Part shown: piece by piece, positions 34,001 through 46,959 of the stretch | How positions within the stretch are numbered: position 1 is the stretch's first letter | Layout: every line of letters begins with the position of its first letter | From: Amblyomma americanum | Taxonomy: Eukaryota; Arthropoda; Arachnida; Ixodida; Ixodidae | Assembly: GCF_052857255.1 (NCBI RefSeq) | Contig: NW_027526672.1 | Location: forward strand, 93,523 to 157,522 | Length of the DNA stretch: 64,000 nucleotides | Direction: 5' to 3' | The notes under the pieces: model-generated | Told to the model about the DNA's origin: nothing | Databases searched by the model: none | What the model saw: the letters and a program-made list of their open reading frames with translations, nothing else | Program-made: the position numbers and the translations under genes

Positions 34001-35972
34001 GTATTAGAGGAACACTTGTAAAACCGATGTGTTGTGATTTAGCTCGTTTCGGTCTAAAACAACTTGTTTCGCTGTATTAAGCAAGAATACATGCTTTTCG
34101 CGCAGTTATAAGAGAAAAAGTTTTGACGCGTATCAGAGGAACACTTGTAAAACCGATGTGTTCAGATTTAGCTCGTTTCGGTCTAAAACAGCTTGTTTCG
34201 TTGTATTAAGCACGAATACATGCTTTACGCGCAGTTATAGAAGAAAAAGTTTTGACGCGTATCAGAGACACTTGTAAAACCGATGTGTTCAGATTTAGCT
34301 CGTTTCGGTCAAAAACAGCTTGTTTCGTTGTATTAAGCACGAATACATGCTTTTCGCGCAGTTAAAAGAGAAAAAGTTTTGACGAGTATCACGTGGAACA
34401 CTTGTAATACCGATGTGTTGTGATTTAGCTCGTTTCGGTCTAAAACAGCTTGTTTCGCTGTATTAAGCAAGAATACATGCTTTTCGCGCCGTTATAAGAG
34501 AAAAAGTTTTGACGCGTATCAGAGGAACACTTGTAAACCGATGTGTTGTGATTTAGCTCATTTCGGTCTAAGACAGCTTGTTTCGCTGTATTAAGCAAGA
34601 ATACATGCTTTTCGCGCAGTTATAAGAGAAAAAGTTTTGACGCGTATCAGAGGAACACTTGTAAAACCGATGTGTTGTGATTTAGCTCGTTTCGGTCTAA
34701 AACAACTTGTTTCGCTGTATTAAGCAAGAATACATGCTTTTCGCGCAGTTATAAGAGAAAAAGTTTTGACGCGTATCAGAGGAACAGTTGTAAAACCGAT
34801 GTGTTCAGATTTAGCTCGTTTCGGTCTAAAACAGCTTGTTTCGTTGTATTAAGCACGAATACATGCTTTACGCGCAGTTATAGAAGAAAAAGCTTTGCGT
34901 ATCAGACACACTTGTAAAACCGATGTGTTGTGATTTAGCTCGTTTCGGTCTAAAACAGCTTGTGTCGTTGTATTAAGCAAGAATACATGCTTTTCGCGCA
35001 GTTATAAGAGAAAAAGTTTTGACGCGTATTAGAGAGACACTTGTAAAACCGATGTGTTGTGATTTAGCTCGTTTCGGTCTAAAACAGCTTGTTTCGTTGT
35101 ATTAAGCAAGAATACATGCTTTTCGCGCAGTTATAAGAGAAAAAGTTTTGACGAGTATCACGTGGATACTTGTAAAACCGATGTGTTCAGATTTAGCTCG
35201 TTTCGGTCTAAAACAGCTTGTTTCGTTGTATTAAGCACGAATACATGCTTTTCGCGCAGTTATAAGAAAAAAAGTTTTGACGAGTATCACGTGGAACACT
35301 TGTAATACCGATGTGTTGTGATTTAGCTCGTTTCGGTCTAAAACAGCTTGTTTCGCTGTATTAAGCAAGAATACATGCTTTTCGCACAGTTATAAGAGAA
35401 AAAGTTTTGACGCGTATCAGAGGAACACTTGTAAAACCGATGTGTTGTGATTTAGCTCGTTTCGGTCTAAAACAGCTTGTTTCGCTGTATTAAGCAAGAA
35501 TACATGCTTTTCGCGCAGTTATAAGAGAAAAAGTTTTGACGCGTATCAGAGGAACACTTGTAAAACCGATGTGTTGTGATTTAGCTCGTTTCGGTCTAAA
35601 ACAGCTTGTTTCGCTGTATTAAGCAAGAATACATGCTTTTCGCGCAGTTATAGGAGAAAAAGTTTTGACGCGTATCAGAGGAACACTTGTAAAACCGATG
35701 TGTTCAGATTTAGCTCGTTTCGGTCTAAAACAGCTTGTTTCGTTGTATTAAGCACGAATACATGCTTTACGCGCAGTTATAGAAGAAAAAGTTTTGACGC
35801 GTATCAGAGACACTTATAAAACCGATGTGTTGTGATTTAGCTCGTTTCGGTCTAAAACAGCTTGTTTCGTTGTATTAAGCAAGAATACATGCTTTTCGCG
35901 CAGTTATAGAAGAAAAAGTTTTGACGCCTATTAGAGAGACACTTGTAAAACCGATGTGTTATGATTTAGCTC
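31076..35972 (+). repeat. HOR family 3, 38-mer, copy 1 (4,897 bp)
   Basis: Recurs at 35,973 onward. Anchors: class H frame 31,153/36,050; TTCAGA or TTCCGA with TTTATCTC 31,962/36,859; AGCTTTGCG 34,891/39,788. The left 3.2 kb is also the second copy of the 25-mer. The unit begins at a class D with GTAAACC and an AGCTCAT junction, whereas the 27.9, 36.0, 42.2 and 44.6 kb copies are preceded by class E and an ACGCCTATTAG class B; the join near 31,075 is therefore a crossover point. Confidence 0.9.
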
Positions 35973-38900
35973 ATTTCGGTCTAAAACAGCTTGTTTCGTT
36001 GTATTAAGCAAGAATACATGCTTTTCGCGCAGTTATAAGAGAAAAAGTTTTGACGCGTGTCACAGGGACACTTGTAAAACCGATGTGTTGTGATTTAGCT
36101 CGTTTCGGTCTAAAACAGCTTGTTTCGTTGTATTATGCAAGAATACATGCTTTTCGCGCAGTTATAAGAGAAAAAGTTTTGACGAGTATCACGTGGATAC
36201 TTGTAAAACCGAAGTGTTCAGATTTAGCTCGTTTCGGTCTAAAACAGCTTGTTTCGTTGTATTAAGCACGAATACATGCTTCTCGCGCAGTTATAAGAGA
36301 AAACGTTTTGACGAGTATCACGTGGAACACTTGTAATACCGATGTGTTGTGATTTAGCTCGTTTCGGTCTAAAACAGCTTGTTTGGCTGTATTAAGCAAG
36401 AATACATGCTTTTCGCGCAGTTATAAGAGAAAAAGTTTTGACGCGTATCAGAGGAACACTTGTAAAACCGATGTGTTGTGATTTAGCTCATTTCGGTCTA
36501 AAACAGCTTGTTTCGTTGTATTAAGCAAGAATACATGCTTTTCGCGCAGTTATAAGAGAAAACGTTTTGACGCGTGTCACAGGGACACTTGTAAAACCGA
36601 TGTGTTGAGATTTAGCTCGTTTCGGTCTAAAACAGCTTGTTTCGTTGTATTAAGCACGAATACATGCTTTTCGCGCAGTTATAAGAGAAAAGGTTCTGAC
36701 GAGTATCACGTGGAACACGTAATACCGATGTGTTGTGATTTGGCTCGTTTCGGTCTAAAACAGCTTGTTTCGTTGTATTAAGCAAGAATACATGCTTTTC
36801 GCGCAGTTATAAGAGAAAAAGTTTTGACGCGTATCAGAGAAACACTTGTAAAACCGATGTGTTCCGATTTATCTCTTTTCGGACTAAAACAGCTTGTTTC
36901 GTTGTATTAAGCACGAATACATGCTTTTCGCGCAGTTATAAGGGAAAAAGTTTTGACGCGTATCACATGGACACTTGGAAAACCGATGTGTTCAGATTTA
37001 GCTCGTTTTGGTCCAAAACAGCTTGTTTCGTTGTATTAAGCACGAATACATGCTTTTCGCGCAGTTATAAGAGAAAACGTTTAGACGCGTATCAGAGGAA
37101 CAATTGTAAAACCGATGTGTTGTGATTTAGCTCGTTTCGGTCTAAAACAGCTTGTTTCGCTGTATTAAGCAGAAATACATGCTTTTCGCGAAGTGATAAG
37201 AGAAAAAGCTTTAAAGGCGTGTCACAGGGACACTTGTAAAACCGATGTGTTCAGATTTACCTCGTTTCGGTCTAAAACAGCTTGTTTCGTTGGACTAAGC
37301 ACGAATACATGCTTTTCGCACAGCTATAAGAGAAAAAAGAGGTGACGCGTATCAGAGGAACACTTGTAAAACCGATGTGTTGTGATTTAGCTCGTTTCGG
37401 TCTAAAACAGCTTCTTTCGCTGTATTAAGCAAGAATACATGATTTTCGCGCAGTTATAAGAGAAAAAAATTTGACGCGTGTCAGAGGAACACTTGTAAAA
37501 CCGATGTGTTGTGATTTAGCTCGTTTTGGTCTAAAACAGCTTGTTTCGCTGTATTAAGCAAGAATACATGCTTTTCGCGCAGTTATAAGAGAAAAAGTTT
37601 TGACGCGTATTAGAGAGACACTTGTAAAACCGATGTGTTGTGATTTAGCTCTTTTCGGTCTAAAACAGCTTGTTTCGTTGTATTAAGCAAGAATACATGC
37701 TTTTCGCGCAGTTATAAGAAAAAAAGTTTTGACGAGTATCACGTGGATACTTGTAAAACCGATGTGTTCAGATTTAGCTTGTTTCGGTCTAAAACAGCTT
37801 GTTTCGTTGTATTAAGCACGAATACATGCTTTTCGCGCAGTTATAAGAGAAAAAGTTTTGACGAGTATCACGTGGAACACTTGTAATACCGATGTGTTGT
37901 GATTTAGCTCGTTTCGGTCTAAAACAGCTTGATTCGCTGTATTAAGCAAGAATACATGCTTTTCGCGCAGTTAAAAAAGAAAAAGTTTTGACGCGTATCA
38001 GAGGAACACTTGTAAAACCGATGTGTTGTGATTTAGCTCATTTCGGTCTAAAACAGCTTGTTTCGCTGTATTAAGCAAGAATACATGCTTTTCGCGCAGT
38101 TATAAGAGAAAAAGTTTTGACGAGTATCACGTGGATACTTGTAAAACCGATGTGTTCAGATTTAGCTCGTTTCGGTCTAAAACAGCTTGTTTCGTTGTAT
38201 TAAGCAAGAATACATGCTTTTCGCGCAGTTATAAGAGAAAAAGTTTTGACGCGTATTAGAGAGACACTTGTAAAACCGATTTGTTGTGATTTAGCTCGTT
38301 TCGGTCTAAAACAGCTTGTTTCGTTGTATTAAGCAAGAATACATGCTTTTCGCGCAGTTATAAGAGAAAAAGTTTTGACGAGTATCACGTGGATACTTGT
38401 AAAACCGATGTGTTTAGATTTAGCTCGTTTCGGTCAAAAACAGCTTGTTTCGTTGTATTAAGCACGAATACATGCTTTTCGCGCAGTTAAAAGAGAAAAA
38501 GTTTTGACGAGTATCACGTGGAACACTTGTAATACCGATGTGTTGTGATTTAGCTCGTTTCGGTCTAAAACAGCTTGTTTCGCTGTATTAAGCAAGAATA
38601 CATGCTTTTCGCGCCGTTATAAGAGAGAAAGTTTTGACGCGTATCAGAGGAACACTTGTAAACCGATGTGTTGTGATTTAGCTCATTTCGGTCTAAAACA
38701 GCTTCTTTCGCTGTATTAAGCAAGAATACATGCTTTTCGCGCAGTTATAAGAGAAAAAGTTTTGACGCGTATCAGAGGAACACTTGTAAAACCGATGTGT
38801 TGTGATTTAGCTCGTTTCGGTCTAAAACAGCTTGTTTCGCTGTATTAAGCAAGAATACATGCTTTTCGCGCAGTTATAAGAGAAAAAGTTTTGACGCGTA

Positions 38901-40490
38901 TTAGAGGAACACTTGTAAAACCGATGTGTTGTGATTTAGCTCGTTTCGGTCTAAAACAACTTGTTTCGCTGTATTAAGCAAGAATACATGCTTTTCGCGC
39001 AGTTATAAGAGAAAAAGTTTTGACGCGTATCAGAGGAACACTTGTAAAACCGATGTGTTCAGATTTAGCTCGTTTCGGTCTAAAACAGCTTGTTTCGTTG
39101 TATTAAGCACGAATACATGCTTTACGCGCAGTTATAGAAGAAAAAGTTTTGACGCGTATCAGAGACACTTGTAAAACCGATGTGTTCAGATTTAGCTCGT
39201 TTCGGTCAAAAACAGCTTGTTTCGTTGTATTAAGCACGAATACATGCTTTTCGCGCAGTTAAAAGAGAAAAAGTTTTGACGAGTATCACGTGGAACACTT
39301 GTAATACCGATGTGTTGTGATTTAGCTCGTTTCGGTCTAAAACAGCTTGTTTCGCTGTATTAAGCAAGAATACATGCTTTTCGCGCCGTTATAAGAGAAA
39401 AAGTTTTGACGCGTATCAGAGGAACACTTGTAAACCGATGTGTTGTGATTTAGCTCATTTCGGTCTAAGACAGCTTGTTTCGCTGTATTAAGCAAGAATA
39501 CATGCTTTTCGCGCAGTTATAAGAGAAAAAGTTTTGACGCGTATCAGAGGAACACTTGTAAAACCGATGTGTTGTGATTTAGCTCGTTTCGGTCTAAAAC
39601 AACTTGTTTCGCTGTATTAAGCAAGAATACATGCTTTTCGCGCAGTTATAAGAGAAAAAGTTTTGACGCGTATCAGAGGAACAGTTGTAAAACCGATGTG
39701 TTCAGATTTAGCTCGTTTCGGTCTAAAACAGCTTGTTTCGTTGTATTAAGCACGAATACATGCTTTACGCGCAGTTATAGAAGAAAAAGCTTTGCGTATC
39801 AGACACACTTGTAAAACCGATGTGTTGTGATTTAGCTCGTTTCGGTCTAAAACAGCTTGTGTCGTTGTATTAAGCAAGAATACATGCTTTTCGCGCAGTT
39901 ATAAGAGAAAAAGTTTTGACGCGTATTAGAGAGACACTTGTAAAACCGATGTGTTGTGATTTAGCTCGTTTCGGTCTAAAACAGCTTGTTTCGTTGTATT
40001 AAGCAAGAATACATGCTTTTCGCGCAGTTATAAGAGAAAAAGTTTTGACGAGTATCACGTGGATACTTGTAAAACCGATGTGTTCAGATTTAGCTCGTTT
40101 CGGTCTAAAACAGCTTGTTTCGTTGTATTAAGCACGAATACATGCTTTTCGCGCAGTTATAAGAAAAAACGTTTTGACGAGTATCACGTGGAACACTTGT
40201 AATACCGATGTGTTGTGATTTAGCTCGTTTCGGTCTAAAACAGCTTGTTTCGCTGTATTAAGCAAGAATACATGCTTTTCGCACAGTTATAAGAGAAAAA
40301 GTTTTGACGCGTATCAGAGGAACACTTGTAAAACCGATGTGTTGTGATTTAGCTCGTTTCGGTCTAAAACAGCTTGTTTCGCTGTATTAAGCAAGAATAC
40401 ATGCTTTTCGCGCAGTTATAAGAGAAAAAGTTTTGACGCGTATCAGAGGAACACTTGTAAAACCGATGTGTTGTGATTTAGCTCGTTTCG
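35973..40490 (+). repeat. HOR family 3, 38-mer, copy 2
   Basis: Second copy, 4,897 bp after the first, matching to about 40,490, where a class A with GAATATC replaces the class D-Q with ATAGGAG. Private bases: CTTCTCGCGC at about 36,281, TTCCGATTTATC at 36,863, TTTAGATTTAGC at about 38,413, CGCACAGCTATAAG at about 37,318 and AAAAAACG at about 40,166. Confidence 0.9.
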
Positions 40491-42672
40491 GTCTAAAACA
40501 GCTTGTTTCGTTGTATTAAGCAAGAATACATGCTTTTCGCGCAGTTATAAGAGAAAAAGTTTTGACGAATATCACGTGGATACTTGTAAAACCGATGTGT
40601 TCAGATTTAGCTCGTTTCGGTCAAAAACAGCTTGTTTCGTTGTATTAAGCATGAATACATGCTTTTCGCGCAGTTAAAAGAGAAAAAGTTTTGACGAGTA
40701 TCACGTGGAACACTTGTAATACCGATGTGTTGTGATTTAGCTCGTTTCGGTCTAAAACAGCTTGTTTCGCTGTATTAAGCAAGAATACATGCTTTTCGCG
40801 CAGTTATAAGAGAAAAAGTTTTGACGAGTATCACGTGGAACACTTGTAATACCGATGTGTTGTGATTTAGCTCGTTTCGGTCTAAAACAACTTGATTCGC
40901 TGTATTAAGCAAGAATACATGCTTTTCGAGCAGTTATAAAAGAAAACGTTTTGACGCGTATCAGAGGAACACTTGTAAAACCGATGTGTTGTGATTTAGC
41001 TCATTTCGGTCTAAAACAGCTTGTTTCGCTGTATTAAGCAAGAATACATGCTTTTCGCGCAGTTATAAGAGAAAAAGTTTTGACGAGTATCACGTGGATA
41101 CTTGTAAAACCGATGTGTTCAGATTTAGCTCGTTTCGGTCTAAAACAGCTTGTTTCGTTGTATTAAGCAAGAATACATGCTTTTCGCGCAGTTATAGGAG
41201 AAAAAGTTTTGACGCGTATTAGAGAGACACTTGTAAAACCGATGTGTTGTGATTTAGCTCGTTTCGGTCTAAAACAGCTTGTTTCGTTGTATTAAGCAAG
41301 AATTCATGCTTTTCGCGCAGTTATAAGAGAAAAAGTTTTGACGAGTATCACGTGGATACTTGTAAAACCGATGTGTTCAGATTTAGCTCGTTTCGGTCTA
41401 AAACAGCTTGTTTCGTTGTATTAAGCACGAATACATGCTTTTCGCGCAGTTAAAAGAGAAAAAGTTTTGGCGAGTATCACGTGGAACACTTGTAATACCG
41501 ATGTGTTGTGATTTAGCTCGATTCGGTCTAAAACAGCTTGTTTCGCTGTATTAAGCAAGAATACATGCTTTTCGCGCCGTTATAAGAGAAAAAGTTTTGA
41601 CGCGTATCAGAGGAACACTTGTAAAACCGATGTGTTGTGATTTAGCTCGTTTCGGTCTAAAACAGCTTGTTTCGCTGTATTAAGCAAGAATACATGCTTT
41701 TCGCGCAGTTATAAGAGAAAAAGTTTTGACGCGTATCAGAGGAACACTTGTAAAACCGATGTGTTGTGATTTAGCTCGTTTCGGTCTAAAACAGCTTGTT
41801 TCGCTGTATTAAGCAAGAATACATGCTTTTCGCGCAGTTATAGGAGAAAAAGTTTTGACGCGTATCAGAGGAACACTTGTCAAACCGATGTGTTCAGATT
41901 TAGCTCGTTTCGGTCTAAAACAGCTTGTTTCGTTGTATTAAGCACGAATACATGCTTTACGCGCAGTTATAGAAGAAAAAGTTTTGACGCGTATCAGAGA
42001 CACTTGTAAAACCGATGTGTTGTGATTTAGCTCGTTTCGGTCTAAAACAGCTTGTTTCGTTGTATTAAGCAAGAATACATGCTTTTCGCGCAGTTATAGA
42101 AGAAAAAGTTTTGACGCCTATTAGAGAGACACTTGTAAAACCGATGTGTTATGATTTAGCTCATTTCGGTCTAAAACAGCTTGTTTCGTTGTATTAAGCA
42201 AGAATACATGCTTTTCGCGCAGTTATAAGAGAAAAAGTTTTGACGCGTGTCACAGGGACACTTGTAAAACCGATGTGTTGTGATTTAGCTCGTTTCGGTC
42301 TAAAACAGCTTGTTTCGTTGTATTATGCAAGAATACATGCTTTTCGCGCAGTTATAAGAGAAAAAGTTTTGACGAGTATCACGTGGATACTTGTAAAACC
42401 GAAGTGTTCAGATTTAGCTCGTTTCGGTCTAAAACAGCTTGTTTCGTTGTATTAAGCACGAATACATGCTTTTCGCGCAGTTATAAGAGAAAACGTTTTG
42501 ACGAGTATCACGTGGAACACTTGTAATACCGATGTGTTGTGATTTAGCTCGTTTCGGTCTAAAACAGCTTGTTTGGCTGTATTAAGCAAGAATACATGCT
42601 TTTCGCGCAGTTATAAGAGAAAAAGTTTTGACGCGTATCAGAGGAACACTTGTAAAACCGATGTGTTGTGAT
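40349..42672 (+). repeat. 18-mer tandem duplication, copy 1 (2,324 bp)
   Basis: Directly followed by its copy. Anchors: GAATATC 40,567/42,891; class H frame 42,240/44,564. The junction is in the class D monomer near 42,660, where this copy reads AGCTCGTTTCGG and the second, at 44,985, reads AGCTCATTTCGG. A private GTCAAACC stands at about 41,880. The unit includes class H but not the TTTATCTC, class I or diverged-trio monomers. Confidence 0.92.
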
Positions 42673-44996
42673 TTAGCTCGTTTCGGTCTAAAACAGCTTG
42701 TTTCGCTGTATTAAGCAAGAATACATGCTTTTCGCGCAGTTATAAGAGAAAAAGTTTTGACGCGTATCAGAGGAACACTTGTAAAACCGATGTGTTGTGA
42801 TTTAGCTCGTTTCGGTCTAAAACAGCTTGTTTCGTTGTATTAAGCAAGAATACATGCTTTTCGCGCAGTTATAAGAGAAAAAGTTTTGACGAATATCACG
42901 TGGATACTTGTAAAACCGATGTGTTCAGATTTAGCTCGTTTCGGTCAAAAACAGCTTGTTTCGTTGTATTAAGCATGAATACATGCTTTTCGCGCAGTTA
43001 AAAGAGAAAAAGTTTTGACGAGTATCACGTGGAACACTTGTAATACCGATGTGTTGTGATTTAGCTCGTTTCGGTCTAAAACAGCTTGTTTCGCTGTATT
43101 AAGCAAGAATACATGCTTTTCGCGCAGTTATAAGAGAAAAAGTTTTGACGAGTATCACGTGGAACACTTGTAATACCGATGTGTTGTGATTTAGCTCGTT
43201 TCGGTCTAAAACAACTTGATTCGCTGTATTAAGCAAGAATACATGCTTTTCGAGCAGTTATAAAAGAAAACGTTTTGACGCTTATCAGAGGAACACTTGT
43301 AAAACCGATGTGTTGTGATTTAGCTCATTTCGGTCTAAAACAGCTTGTTTCGCTGTATTAAGCAAGAATACATGCTTTTCGCGCAGTTATAAGAGAAAAA
43401 GTTTTGACGAGTATCACGTGGATACTTGTAAAACCGATGTGTTCAGATTTAGCTCGTTTCGGTCTAAAACAGCTTGTTTCGTTGTATTAAGCAAGAATAC
43501 ATGCTTTTCGCGCAGTTATAGGAGAAAAAGTTTTGACGCGTATTAGAGAGACACTTGTAAAACCGATGTGTTGTGATTTAGCTCGTTTCGGTCTAAAACA
43601 GCTTGTTTCGTTGTATTAAGCAAGAATTCATGCTTTTCGCGCAGTTATAAGAGAAAAAGTTTTGACGAGTATCACGTGGATACTTGTAAAACCGATGTGT
43701 TCAGATTTAGCTCGTTTCGGTCTAAAACAGCTTGTTTCGTTGTATTAAGCACGAATACATGCTTTTCGCGCAGTTAAAAGAGAAAAAGTTTTGGCGAGTA
43801 TCACGTGGAACACTTGTAATACCGATGTGTTGTGATTTAGCTCGATTCGGTCTAAAACAGCTTGTTTCGCTGTATTAAGCAAGAATACATGCTTTTCGCG
43901 CCGTTATAAGAGAAAAAGTTTTGACGCGTATCAGAGGAACACTTGTAAAACCGATGTGTTGTGATTTAGCTCGTTTCGGTCTAAAACAGCTTGTTTCGCT
44001 GTATTAAGCAAGAATACATGCTTTTCGCGCAGTTATAAGAGAAAAAGTTTTGACGCGTATCAGAGGAACACTTGTAAAACCGATGTGTTGTGATTTAGCT
44101 CGTTTCGGTCTAAAACAGCTTGTTTCGCTGTATTAAGCAAGAATACATGCTTTTCGCGCAGTTATAGGAGAAAAAGTTTTGACGCGTATCAGAGGAACAC
44201 TTGTAAAACCGATGTGTTCAGATTTAGCTCGTTTCGGTCTAAAACAGCTTGTTTCGTTGTATTAAGCACGAATACATGCTTTACGCGCAGTTATAGAAGA
44301 AAAAGTTTTGACGCGTATCAGAGACACTTGTAAAACCGATGTGTTGTGATTTAGCTCGTTTCGGTCTAAAACAGCTTGTTTCGTTGTATTAAGCAAGAAT
44401 ACATGCTTTTCGCGCAGTTATAGAAGAAAAAGTTTTGACGCCTATTAGAGAGACACTTGTAAAACCGATGTGTTATGATTTAGCTCATTTCGGTCTAAAA
44501 CAGCTTGTTTCGTTGTATTAAGCAAGAATACATGCTTTTCGCGCAGTTATAAGAGAAAAAGTTTTGACGCGTGTCACAGGGACACTTGTAAAACCGATGT
44601 GTTGTGATTTAGCTCGTTTCGGTCTAAAACAGCTTGTTTCGTTGTATTATGCAAGAATACATGCTTTTCGCGCAGTTATAAGAGAAAAAGTTTTGACGAG
44701 TATCACGTGGATACTTGTAAAACCGAAGTGTTCAGATTTAGCTCGTTTCGGTCTAAAACAGCTTGTTTCGTTGTATTAAGCACGAATACATGCTTTTCGC
44801 GCAGTTATAAGAGAAAACGTTTTGACGAGTATCACGTGGAACACTTGTAATACCGATGTGTTGTGATTTAGCTCGTTTCGGTCTAAAACAGCTTGTTTGG
44901 CTGTATTAAGCAAGAATACATGCTTTTCGCGCAGTTATAAGAGAAAAAGTTTTGACGCGTATCAGAGGAACACTTGTAAAACCGATGTGTTGTGAT
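42673..44996 (+). repeat. 18-mer tandem duplication, copy 2
   Basis: Second copy, nearly identical by eye; a private ACGCTTATCAG stands at about 43,280. After it the array continues as the rest of family 3 (class H, class I, diverged trio), matching 36,490-37,590 at an offset of exactly 8,514 bp (66 x 129). Confidence 0.92.
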
Positions 44997-46104
44997 TTAG
45001 CTCATTTCGGTCTAAAACAGCTTGTTTCGTTGTATTAAGCAAGAATACATGCTTTTCGCGCAGTTATAAGAGAAAACGTTTTGACGCGTGTCACAGGGAC
45101 ACTTGTAAAACCGATGTGTTGAGATTTAGCTCGTTTCGGTCTAAAACAGCTTGTTTTGTTGTATTAAGCACGAATACATGCTTTTCGCGCAGTTATAAGA
45201 GAAAAGGTTCTGACGAGTATCACGTGGAACACGTAATACCGATGTGTTGTGATTTGGCTCGTTTCGGTCTAAAACAGCTTGTTTCGTTGTATTAAGCAAG
45301 AATACATGCTTTTCGCGCAGTTATAAGAGAAAAAGTTTTGACGCGTATCAGAGAAACACTTGTAAAACCGATGTGTTCAGATTTATCTCTTTTCGGACTA
45401 AAACAGCTTGTTTCGTTGTATTAAGCACGAATACATGCTTTTCGCGCAGTTACAAGGGAAAAAGTTTTGACGCGTATCACATGGACACTTGGAAAACCGA
45501 TGTGTTCAGATTTAGCTCGTTTTGGTCTAAAACAGCTTGTTTCGTTGTATTAAGCACGAATACATGCTTTTCGCGCAGTTATAAGAGAAAACGTTTAGAC
45601 GCGTATCAGAGGAACAATTGTAAAACCGATGTGTTGTGATTTAGCTCGTTTCGGTCTAAAACAGCTTGTTTCGCTGTATTAAGCAGAAATACATGCTTTT
45701 CGCGAAGTGATAAGAGAAAAAGCTTTAAAGGCGTGTCACAGGGACACTTGTAAAACCGATGTGTTCAGATTTACCTCGTTTCGGTCTAAAACAGCTTGTT
45801 TCGTTGGACTAAGCACGAATACATGCTTTTCGCGCAGCTATAAGAGAAAAAAGAGTTGACGCGTATCAGAGGAACACTTGTAAAACCGATGTGTTGTGAT
45901 TTAGCTCGTTTCGGTCTAAAACAGCTTCTTTCGCTGTATTAAGCAAGAATACATGATTTTCGCGCAGTTATAAGAGAAAAAAATTTGACGCGTGTCAGAG
46001 GAACACTTGTAAAACCGATGTGTTGTGATTTAGCTCGTTTTGGTCTAAAACAGCTTGTTTCGCTGTATTAAGCAAGAATACATGCTTTTCGCGCAGTTAT
46101 AAGA
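44997..46104 (+). repeat. Family 3 remainder, third copy of the diverged region
   Basis: Matches 36,483-37,590 at 8,514 bp: TTTATCTC at about 45,383, class I at 45.21 kb, CTTTAAAGG at 45.72 kb, AAAAAAATTTGAC at 45.98 kb. At 46.1 kb the class B monomer with AGCTCTTTTCGG that follows in the 29.5, 32.7, 37.6 and 52.1 kb copies is missing, so exactly one monomer has been lost. Confidence 0.9.
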
Positions 46105-46959
46105 GAAAAAGTTTTGACGAGTATCACGTGGATACTTGTAAAACCGATGTGTTCAGATTTAGCTTGTTTCGGTCTAAAACAGCTTGTTTCGTTGTATTAA
46201 GCACGAATACATGCTTTTCGCGCAGTTATAAGAGAAAAAGTTTTGACGAGTATCACGTGGAACACTTGTAATACCGATGTGTTGTGATTTAGCTCGTTTC
46301 GGTCTAAAACAGCTTGATTCGCTGTATTAAGCAAGAATACATGCTTTTCGCGCAGTTAAAAAAGAAAAAGTTTTGACGCGTATCAGAGGAACACTTGTAA
46401 AACCGATGTGTTGTGATTTAGCTCATTTCGGTCTAAAACAGCTTGTTTCGCTGTATTAAGCAAGAATACATGCTTTTCGCGCAGTTATAAGAGAAAAAGT
46501 TTTGACGAGTATCACGTGGATACTTGTAAAACCGATGTGTTCAGATTTAGCTCGTTTCGGTCTAAAACAGCTTGTTTCGTTGTATTAAGCAAGAATACAT
46601 GCTTTTCGCGCAGTTATAAGAGAAAAAGTTTTGACGCGTATTAGAGAGACACTTGTAAAACCGATTTGTTGTGATTTAGCTCGTTTCGGTCTAAAACAGC
46701 TTGTTTCGTTGTATTAAGCAAGAATACATGCTTTTCGCGCAGTTATAAGAGAAAAAGTTTTGACGAGTATCACGTGGAACACTTGTAATACCGATGTGTT
46801 GTGATTTAGCTCGTTTCGGTCTAAAACAGCTTGTTTCGCTGTATTAAGCAAGAATACATGCTTTTCGCGCCGTTATAAGAGAGAAAGTTTTGACGCGTAT
46901 CAGAGGAACACTTGTAAACCGATGTGTTGTGATTTAGCTCATTTCGGTCTAAAACAGCT

